Source: CAXPZW01 sp964221845
GTDB taxonomy: Bacteria > Bacteroidota > Bacteroidia > Flavobacteriales_D > Sanyastnellaceae
Assembly (NCBI GenBank): GCA_964221845.1
Contig: CAXPZW010000049.1
Location: 1 to 12,022 of the forward strand
Reading direction: 5' to 3'
DNA length: 12,022 bases
A model generated the notes under the pieces. That model was not told where the DNA came from. It saw only the letters and a program-made list of their open reading frames with translations, and ran no database searches. Shown piece after piece: positions 6,803-12,022 of the stretch (its first letter is position 1; each line of letters begins with the position of its first letter). The translations under genes were made by a program, and so were the position numbers.

Positions 6803-7219
6803 CTACAGTTTCAAGCACGCATAACGGGAGTAGGAGTCCAACGTAGCCCACACTCCATCTGTAGCCACACCTACGGCCGCAGCCGTCAGCATGTTCCACA
6901 GCGAATCCAACACCATTTCGTCGAGGCTTTCCTCGGGATCGAGTTTCATCTGCCAGTCGGGGAATCGGCGGGCGGTGAAGGATTGCTTCAGGTGTACGCG
7001 CACATCGTGACGAGGGTCATTGCAAATCTCAGAAAACAAGGCGTTGAGCGGAGCTTGCTCCCCTTCGATGTATTGCATGAATTGGCCCTCTCGGTAGAGC
7101 ATGAATCCACTGATTTCAGCAGACGCATTGCGGTCAGCGGAGCGGATGGCGAGTTGTTCGCGTTCTAAGGGGTCAGCCAAGCAGTTCAAGGCCCGGCTTC
7201 TATACAGGATTGCTTGCAC
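6803..7219 (-). CDS. Stand-alone BLUF-domain blue-light photoreceptor
   Basis: BLUF proteins bind FAD and sense blue light by rearranging hydrogen bonds around the flavin. This 138-residue protein is a short BLUF type, with one domain (about residues 1-95) and a 40-residue C-terminal tail that probably forms the cap helices; no output enzyme is attached. The flavin-site residues are all present: Tyr6 in ILYRSRA, Asn31 in the segment before ISGFMLY, Gln49 in GQFMQYIEG, and Trp89 and Met91 in RRFPDWQM. Their spacing agrees within one residue with AppA (Tyr21, Asn45, Gln63, Trp104, Met106). CNDPRHDVRV is also typical. The start is a GTG at 7219: the frame upstream meets a TAA within about 11 codons and holds no ATG. 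It must signal through a partner protein, which is not evident nearby. It is flanked by non-coding stretches of 261 and 358 bp, so it is probably transcribed alone. Confidence 0.92.
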   Translation of the reverse strand: MQAILYRSRALNCLADPLEREQLAIRSADRNASAEISGFMLYREGQFMQYIEGEQAPLNALFSEICNDPRHDVRVHLKQSFTARRFPDWQMKLDPEESLDEMVLDSLWNMLTAAAVGVATDGVWATLDSYSRYACLKL

Positions 7220-7577
7220 GGTGCAAAATTGGGACTCGAAATGGACTTAAGTGTAGGACACTGGATGACTCTATAGCCAAATCCCGAGTTGAGGTCGAGG
7301 TTCAATCCCAAAAAGGCATGAATAGCAATAGGCGTGATGCTCCGCCGGCAAACCTTCCGAGGATTGGCCACCAGAACGAGTGCAAGCCTAGATCACCCCG
7401 CTTTGCTTCGGGCAGACCTCAGGCGCAACTCAAATTACCTTGGGCGCTGTACAGGCATGTACCTGCTCACCATGCAGCATGCACACCAAATCGCTGTGAA
7501 GCGTGTGATTACTCGCAAAGGGCTCCTCTACACGGCCACAACAAAGCCCTCTGGAAACAGAGTGCTTTTCTTTCGCG
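7220..7577. other. 358-bp intergenic region between BLUF and methyltransferase genes
   Basis: I find no supported gene here. Open frames on the plus strand (for example 7334-7630 from a GTG) have an Arg/Ser-rich composition and no recognisable motif. GGTTCAATCCC near 7300 looks like a tRNA T-loop, but the flanking bases do not form a T-stem. The only structures are small inverted repeats just after the methyltransferase stop and short repeats around CATGCAGCATGC near 7475. Confidence 0.45.
7519..7562 (-). terminator. Weak hairpin pair downstream of the methyltransferase gene
   Basis: Just after the methyltransferase stop codon, CTCTG and CAGAG (7549-7562) form a 5-bp stem with a 4-base loop. 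An overlapping alternative stem pairs AGGGCT with AGCCCT (7519-7524 with 7545-7550). Read on the minus strand, only short T-runs follow, so this is at best a weak or factor-assisted terminator. Confidence 0.2.
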
Positions 7578-8144
7578 CTAGAGCTTGCAAAGCATCCAGG
7601 TCATCATCACGCGCTGGTCGTCGACGTTGACCCATTTGACGGGTTCTATGGGGCGGATGTCTGGGTTGGAACGCAGTACGCCCATCTGATGCCGGGTGAT
7701 CAGGTACCGGTCCGAGCCGTCGGGCAAGCGGTAGCGCCCATCCCCCAGGGGCAACAAACTGGACTCGATGCCCATGGCGCCGCATGTGCGGATAAAAAGC
7801 GTACCGCCCGGTTTGAGTACGTGAATCAGCTTGCTCCACATGGCTTCAAAGTGCGCGTCGGAAATGGCAAAATGCAACACGGCGTTGCAAATCACATGGT
7901 CAAACTGCCCCGGATCAAAAGGCATGCGCGCGAGGTCAGTACAGACGAACTCGAAGGGGTGATCGGGGAAGCGCAGGCGTAGCTCCAATTCCCATTCGGG
8001 GTTGGCATCTACGGCGGTCACACGGCAACCGTTTTCCAAGAACCACGGGAGGTTTCGGCCGCTGCCCACACCTGCATCGAGCACGGTTTGCCCGGGCGTG
8101 TAGCGGCCTTTGTGGATTTGATCGGCGAGGTAGAGATCGGTCAC
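7578..8144 (-). CDS. Class I SAM-dependent methyltransferase, substrate unknown
   Basis: A 188-residue soluble protein with the Rossmann-type methyltransferase fold. SAM motif I is VLDAGVGSGRNLPWF (about 21-35), the acidic residue of motif II is Asp46 in VTAVDANPEW, and a motif III-like segment DLARMPF follows. Motif IV is FDHVICNAVLHF and motif V is HVLKPGGTLFIRT. The C-terminal third (LLPLGDGRYRLPDGSDRYLI, then VNVDDQRVMMTWML) is beta-rich, as in small TehB/UbiE-like enzymes, but no substrate is indicated. The only usual start codon in frame is the GTG at 8144. The frame stays open upstream to a TAG at 8259-8261 and would encode plausible residues (SGQEGYLAQ), yet it holds no ATG, GTG or TTG. 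The gene stands alone, with about 190 bp to the next gene upstream. Confidence 0.85.
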   Translation of the reverse strand: MTDLYLADQIHKGRYTPGQTVLDAGVGSGRNLPWFLENGCRVTAVDANPEWELELRLRFPDHPFEFVCTDLARMPFDPGQFDHVICNAVLHFAISDAHFEAMWSKLIHVLKPGGTLFIRTCGAMGIESSLLPLGDGRYRLPDGSDRYLITRHQMGVLRSNPDIRPIEPVKWVNVDDQRVMMTWMLCKL

Positions 8145-8308
8145 TTGCGCAAGGTAGCCCTCCTGGCCGCTTGTTGGAACACCCAGTACACGGTTAGCCT
8201 GAATTTGAATGCAGTCGCTAGTGGAGTATCCACGGGCGTATTGCAGGACAGAGTACGGCTACAAAGCAAGAGTCGTTTAGAGATCGAATGCCCCCTGATT
8301 CCAAATCC

Positions 8309-8328
8309 GGCGCGCAATTCAGCGCACC
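8309..8328 (-). terminator. Hairpin downstream of the MORN-type protein gene
   Basis: Nine bases after the stop codon of the gene ending at 8338, the minus strand reads GGTGCGC, a 6-base loop, then GCGCGCC, a 7-bp GC-rich stem with one T-G wobble. Only a short ATTT follows, so it is a suboptimal intrinsic terminator or an mRNA 3'-end stabiliser. Confidence 0.35.
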
Positions 8329-8337
8329 AGTATCCTG

Positions 8338-9309
8338 TCATTTTTTTTGAACAGCAGTCCCATCCTCATTGAACAAGGTGGTCGATGGTGGAGCAAAAAA
8401 ATCATCTTTAGGGTAAACCTCTTTTTTGAACAACGAACCATCCTCGCGGTAATACAACCACTCCCCTGCTTTGACGTCATACTCTGACAAAATCAGCCCG
8501 CGACTCTTCAACATTCCGTTGGAATGATATTCGAAACGCATCACGTTGTAGTTCAGATCTTGAACCAAGTATTCCTCCGACTTGACCAAGGTGTCTTGTC
8601 TGAAAGTCTCTTTTAAACTCAGGTAACCATCATCGAAGTGCAAGATCACCATGGAAGCAGAGTCTGCACCTAACCAGTAGGTTTCAATGCCATTTTTTGG
8701 TCCTGAGTTCTTTTCGCCTCGAAATGACTCCTCGTTATAGTATCTGTGCACATTTTGTGCGCGCCCATTGCGGAAGGGGATCTCTCGATACCCATCAATG
8801 TCAACCAAACCAGAGGTCCAATCACGACCGGTGTACTTTTCAAGAGTAAGTTCGCCCTGGTTGTAAAAGGACTTCCGATATACCTCTTCCTCAAATAAAA
8901 CAGCTGGAACAGGCGCTGTTGAGTCCTGCTGTAGGTGCACAGTCCCTTCAAACCACCACCCCTGTTTAACTCCGTTATCATAAAAACCTTGGTGCCACAA
9001 GTTGCTGTTTGACCAGATCACGTCATACCAGAGCCCATGGAGCCTTCCGCTTTCAAAATGAAAGAAACTCTCTTGCCATGCATTACTTATGCTGGCAACC
9101 CCCGAAAACAAACCGTCGTTGAGATAAAAGAGCGTGCTTTCACTCACATAATTTGCTGTGGTTTGGGTGTAATCCAAGCCACCAATAACGTGATCGGGCG
9201 TGTACTCTTCACCGAATTGCTTCACCGTCAATGCTGACAACTCAACATCTTGCTGAGCATGAGCGTTGACTACCGTTAGGATGATCAATAATACGGTCGA
9301 AATCTTCAT
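8338..9309 (-). CDS. Exported protein with degenerate MORN_2/YwqK-type repeats
   Basis: A 323-residue protein with a signal peptide (MKISTVLLIILTVVNAHAQQ) and no lipobox cysteine or T9SS domain, so it is probably periplasmic. The body consists of degenerate beta-hairpin units of the kind called MORN_2 or YwqK-like. Examples are SGRLHGLWYDVIW (about 86-98), YDNGVKQGWWFEG (110-122) and EYHSNGMLKSRG near 262-273, followed by KAGEWLYYREDGSLFKKEVY. Such repeats are common in Bacteroidota, and the annotation 'YwqK family antitoxin' attached to some of them is not evidence of an antitoxin role. The gene is visibly AT-richer than its neighbours: 26 G/C in the 60 bases from 8701 and 26 in the 60 from 9061, against 39 in the 60 from 4141. 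This could reflect transfer or weak codon selection. The stop lies right after a run of A bases in the sense strand. Confidence 0.7.
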   Translation of the reverse strand: MKISTVLLIILTVVNAHAQQDVELSALTVKQFGEEYTPDHVIGGLDYTQTTANYVSESTLFYLNDGLFSGVASISNAWQESFFHFESGRLHGLWYDVIWSNSNLWHQGFYDNGVKQGWWFEGTVHLQQDSTAPVPAVLFEEEVYRKSFYNQGELTLEKYTGRDWTSGLVDIDGYREIPFRNGRAQNVHRYYNEESFRGEKNSGPKNGIETYWLGADSASMVILHFDDGYLSLKETFRQDTLVKSEEYLVQDLNYNVMRFEYHSNGMLKSRGLILSEYDVKAGEWLYYREDGSLFKKEVYPKDDFFAPPSTTLFNEDGTAVQKK

Positions 9310-9444
9310 AGACTTTGCTGTCGTTTACGTTTGCTAACGCTGAATATGGTTCTAGTGATACGCAGCGAGCAACTTTTTGAAACCCTCAGGTCCAACATAA
9401 AATTGGTGACACTCTGAACACCTGCGCAACGGATACACCCAGTC

Positions 9445-11670
9445 TTACTTCGAATCCAGCAACTTGGCCAACGCCTCGGTGTAGAGGATGAGCATGTTGA
9501 TCTCTTCGGGACGGGCGAGTTTGATTTTGTCGAAGATGACGATGGCCTCACCGTTGCTTTCGATGTGGTAAATCGGATGGCTCTCGAAGAAGTGGATGAC
9601 CTCCTTGGTGAAGAAGGCTCGGATCTCCTCCTCGTTGTTGCCCATGAGCAGGAACTTCTTGGAGAAGCCGGGGTACATGTCAAAATCGATGTCCTTGTAG
9701 CCGGTGAAGGCCATCAGGCGGTCGAAGATCTTCTCCAGCGCGCGCTCCTTTTCCATGGTGAACACCGGGATGGACTTGTTCAGCTGCAGGATCATCAGGG
9801 TGGTCTGGTGGACGTCGGCGGTGAAGGCCTGGCCCTCGTTGAAGGTCACGTCTGCCACTTCCCAGGAAAGGCCCAACTCCTTGAATTCCCCACGGAGGCT
9901 GTTGGTTTTCCGGTCGATGGGACGGATCTCAAAGAAGTGGAAATGCTGGAGCGAATTGGTGTTCAAATCCCCTTGGCGCGCAAAGTGGAAGTCTTGTTCG
10001 ATGGCCAGGTTGCGCAGTTGCTTTTGACGGGGGGACAGGCGAACCGTGGAACCCGACAGGTTGATCTTCAAGGCCCGTTCATGGGTCGATGAAGACACGT
10101 GCGACTCCAATCCAGAAATGGTGACGCGACCTCCTGTATCGCCTTGGGTCTTCTGGAATTCAAACAGGTAGTCCGTGTAGGTGATGCCCACCAAGCGCGT
10201 TTTAGACAGGTCGATGTTGACGTTGGCGCCGGCCGGTACTTGGGCCAAGAGCTTGTTCACTTTCAGGATGCTCAGGAAGTTGGCCACGCCCCTCACCTTC
10301 AGGTCGTACCGCCCATCCTCATGCGGGATGAGCTTCGTGCGCGACTTGAAGATCAGTCTAAAGAAATCCTTGACCGACAACTGCGCCAAGAACATGTGGG
10401 TGACCAGCGCCAGCGCCAATCCCCCAAGCAAGCCCACCAGCAGGTTGGTGAACAGGGTCAACACCATGGTGCCCACAAAGAAGAGCAGCTGCTCAATGCC
10501 CAAGCTGTAGGTCTGTTTGAACACCGCCGGAGACGCCAGCTTGAAGCCTGTGTACACCAGCAGGATAGCGAACGCACACAGCGGCACCTGCGTTATCACC
10601 GGGCTCAACACCACAATGAACAGCAGCAGGAGCAGTCCTTGGTACATGTTGGACCACTTGGTTTTGGCCCCGTTGTGGATGTTGACCGTACTGCGAATGA
10701 TCACCGCGATGATGGGCAGCCCGCCAATCATCCCCGAAACCATGGTAGCGATGCCGATGCCCGTAAGGTCCTTGTTGAGGTCGGTTTTGCGCTTGTGCGG
10801 GTCGATCTTGTCCACGGCCTTGGCAATGGCCAGCGATTCGATGCTGGTGATGATGAGCATGGAGATGGTGGTGGTCCAAAACTCAATCGTACCGATTTTG
10901 CTGAAGTCCGGATGCATCACCGAATCCATGATGTTGTCGGGAATGTCCAACAGCAGCTTGGGACCCACTTGGTAGTCCCGACTTAGCAAAGTCATGGTGT
11001 GCTCCTCAAAGAAATTGAAGCCGTACACGAAGGCTACCGAAAGCGCCACCACCCAAATGGGCGTGGGCAGGATGTGGAAGATGCGGTTGCTGATGCGCGA
11101 ATGAAACAGGATCAACAGCAAACCCGCCAACGAGATGACCACCACAAAGGGATTGGCTTCGGGCAGCATGACCACCGCGTCAATGAGGTTTTGGATGATG
11201 CCCGGAGCGTCCGAATGCGTACCCAAGGCCACGTGAATCTGTTTGGCTACGATGATGATCCCGATGGCCGCTAGAATGCCGTGGATGACGGAGGTATGGA
11301 AGATGTCGGCAAACCGCCCGAGCTTCAAGATGCCGAGCAACGCCTGCAGCGCGCCGGATACCACTACGGCAGCCAGGACATAGTTGAATGCGTTGCCCGA
11401 CCCGTCGTCCATGATGGTGAGCCCCAGCAAAATCACGCCGATCACGCCTTTTGCAGGACCGTTGACCGAAACGTGCCCCCCACGATACAAGGTGGTAATC
11501 ACCCCACCGATGATGGCCGAGAAGATGCCCGCCATCGGCGGCGCCTCTGCCGCCAAGGCAATCCCCAAGGAAAGCGGCAACGCAATCAACGCCACACTCA
11601 CCCCGGCGATCAGGTCGCTTTGCCAATTCTCGATCAGTCCTTTGAGGCCTTGCTTGGGGGTGGATTCCAT
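9445..11670 (-). CDS. SulP-family anion transporter with STAS-like domain and unusual C-terminal domain
   Basis: A 741-residue inner-membrane transporter of the SulP/SLC26 family, which move sulfate, bicarbonate or other anions. Residues 17-430 are the hydrophobic transport domain. It has LIAGVSVALIALPLSLGIAL (20-39) with the family's early Pro, GPAKGVIGVI (71-80), ITSIESLAIAKAVDK (274-288) and GGLPIIAVIIRSTVNIHNGA (316-335). A STAS-like domain follows at about 455-525 (VNIDLSKTRLVGITYTDYL). The remaining 200 residues are not usual for SulP: about 545-741 resemble a stand-alone soluble protein of unknown function (KDIDFDMYPGFSKKFLLMG, then EEIRAFF). The ATG at 11670 is the natural start, just before the amphipathic N-terminus. 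No carbonic anhydrase gene, which often accompanies bicarbonate-type SulP proteins, is adjacent, so the substrate stays open. Confidence 0.9.
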   Translation of the reverse strand: MESTPKQGLKGLIENWQSDLIAGVSVALIALPLSLGIALAAEAPPMAGIFSAIIGGVITTLYRGGHVSVNGPAKGVIGVILLGLTIMDDGSGNAFNYVLAAVVVSGALQALLGILKLGRFADIFHTSVIHGILAAIGIIIVAKQIHVALGTHSDAPGIIQNLIDAVVMLPEANPFVVVISLAGLLLILFHSRISNRIFHILPTPIWVVALSVAFVYGFNFFEEHTMTLLSRDYQVGPKLLLDIPDNIMDSVMHPDFSKIGTIEFWTTTISMLIITSIESLAIAKAVDKIDPHKRKTDLNKDLTGIGIATMVSGMIGGLPIIAVIIRSTVNIHNGAKTKWSNMYQGLLLLLFIVVLSPVITQVPLCAFAILLVYTGFKLASPAVFKQTYSLGIEQLLFFVGTMVLTLFTNLLVGLLGGLALALVTHMFLAQLSVKDFFRLIFKSRTKLIPHEDGRYDLKVRGVANFLSILKVNKLLAQVPAGANVNIDLSKTRLVGITYTDYLFEFQKTQGDTGGRVTISGLESHVSSSTHERALKINLSGSTVRLSPRQKQLRNLAIEQDFHFARQGDLNTNSLQHFHFFEIRPIDRKTNSLRGEFKELGLSWEVADVTFNEGQAFTADVHQTTLMILQLNKSIPVFTMEKERALEKIFDRLMAFTGYKDIDFDMYPGFSKKFLLMGNNEEEIRAFFTKEVIHFFESHPIYHIESNGEAIVIFDKIKLARPEEINMLILYTEALAKLLDSK

Positions 11671-11846
11671 GGATGTGGTTAAGGGTCAGCGCGGGCACAC
11701 GAGCGCCTGCAAAAAAGCAGAAAAGATAGGGAGGAATTGCTTCTTGCGGAAGCAGCGCTCAGACAACAAGTGTTCGCAAACGCTTGCAAAGATTCGAATC
11801 ACGACAACGGATGGAATGGTGCATCATTGTTGTCTTGACCTTCAGG
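11671..11846 (-). promoter_or_regulatory. SulP upstream region with palindromes and a weak promoter match
   Basis: This 176-bp gap should contain the promoter of the SulP gene. On the minus strand TATCTTTT (11728-11721) matches the Bacteroidota -7 box TAnnTTTG except at the last base, but only TTC lies about 20 bases upstream where TTG is expected. Further up are a perfect 10-bp palindrome GATTCGAATC (11791-11800) and a 9-bp inverted repeat AGACAACAA (11761-11769) with TTGTTGTCT (11827-11835). A 6-bp hairpin TGCTTC/GAAGCA lies near 11738-11754. These could be operator sites. No Shine-Dalgarno sequence is seen. Confidence 0.3.
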
Positions 11847-11849
11847 TCA
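11836..11849. repeat. Inverted repeat overlapping the stop codon of the right-end gene
   Basis: TGACC, a 4-base loop and GGTCA form a perfect 5-bp inverted repeat that includes the TGA stop codon of the gene at the right edge. There is no following T-run, so a terminator role is uncertain. Confidence 0.25.
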
Positions 11850-12022
11850 TTGCATAAACTGGATGTGACCCTGGGCAATGTTTGCTCTGAAATCAATGAG
11901 ATTGACCACCTGCATTTCGCGTTCGGGATCTTGCAGTAATCCGTTGGTGATGTTCAAGAGTCGCTGGTCGGCCATTCCGACGGGACGTGCGGTGATCATG
12001 CACACAGGTTCGGCCCAGTTTC
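11847..12022 (-). CDS. C-terminal end of an unidentified protein (partial at window edge)
   Basis: The minus strand holds 57 sense codons ending in TGA at 11849-11847, and the gene continues beyond the right edge. The residues look like a real globular protein: PVCMITARPVGMADQRLLNI, then LQDPEREMQVVNLIDF, ending in AQGHIQFMQ. The other two minus frames contain stops or an Arg/His/Thr-rich composition typical of shadow frames. I do not recognise the family from this fragment. No signal, membrane segment or sorting domain is present at the C-terminus, which suggests a cytoplasmic protein. It reads in the same direction as the SulP gene, 176 bp upstream of it. Confidence 0.6.
   Translation of the reverse strand, partial: NWAEPVCMITARPVGMADQRLLNITNGLLQDPEREMQVVNLIDFRANIAQGHIQFMQ

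Noticed and set aside
7290..7320. A tRNA-like T-loop (GGTTCAATCCC)
   Set aside because: The bases on either side cannot form the 5-bp T-stem, and no anticodon or acceptor arm can be drawn upstream.
7334..7630. A 98-codon plus-strand open frame overlapping the methyltransferase 3' end
   Set aside because: It begins at GTG, is Arg/Ser-rich, ends in low-complexity sequence antisense to the methyltransferase, and has no family resemblance.
8338..9309. Calling the MORN-type protein an antitoxin because of the YwqK family name
   Set aside because: It carries a signal peptide, no toxin-like gene is adjacent, and the family label alone does not show such a role.
9390..9444. A terminator after the SulP gene (GGTG/CACC followed by AATTTT)
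   Set aside because: The stem is only 4 bp with a 10-base loop, too weak to report.
10099..10986. A 295-codon plus-strand open frame opposite the SulP gene
   Set aside because: It is rich in His, Gln, Arg and Asp and is the complement of membrane-segment codons; no family resemblance.

Overview
The window joins two unrelated genomes. Bases 1 to about 920 are eukaryotic, and about 923 to 12022 are bacterial. The left piece is GC-rich (45 of 60 bases on the line starting at 541). On the minus strand it carries an uninterrupted, 5'-truncated gene for chloroplast magnesium-protoporphyrin IX methyltransferase (ChlM). Its sequence and intron-free high-GC style suggest a small green alga such as a mamiellophyte, but that assignment is inference. 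The right piece looks like a marine Bacteroidota genome, possibly Flavobacteriales. Two proteins end in type IX secretion (T9SS) type A sorting domains with a V-Y-P-N-P motif, one has SprB-type repeats, and ribosome binding sites of the Shine-Dalgarno type are not visible. The two pieces meet inside two genes of opposite strand, so the join is most simply a chimeric metagenome assembly, not gene transfer.

Layout from left to right: algal 3' flank (1-113); chlM (minus, to about 920); junction; 3' part of a secreted ASPIC/UnbV (CRTAC1-like) protein (plus, ends 2212). A convergent M1-family metallopeptidase follows (minus, 2216-4543), with a gap of only 3 bp between the two stop codons. Next is a 351-bp intergenic stretch with a promoter-like sequence for the peptidase. 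Then comes a probable two-gene unit on the minus strand: a small acidic protein with two BamE-like halves (6053-6541), then a secreted CE1/PHB-depolymerase-like esterase (4895-6019). An intergenic stretch of 261 bp holds an orphan plus-strand intrinsic terminator. Beyond it lie a stand-alone BLUF blue-light sensor (6803-7219), a 358-bp non-coding stretch, a small class I SAM methyltransferase (7578-8144), an AT-richer exported MORN-type repeat protein (8338-9309), a SulP anion transporter with an unusual C-terminal extension (9445-11670), and the last 57 codons of an unidentified gene (11847-12022).

All complete bacterial genes are on the minus strand. Apart from the 6541-4895 pair, gaps of about 135 to 360 bp separate them, so they are probably transcribed individually. 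The functional theme is a particle- or phytoplankton-associated heterotroph that exports hydrolases and adhesin-like proteins, senses blue light and takes up inorganic anions. I see no RNA genes, CRISPR array, insertion sequence or clear mobile or defence system. The most useful observations are the assembly chimera, the SulP fusion domain, and the orphan terminator that may end a small RNA.
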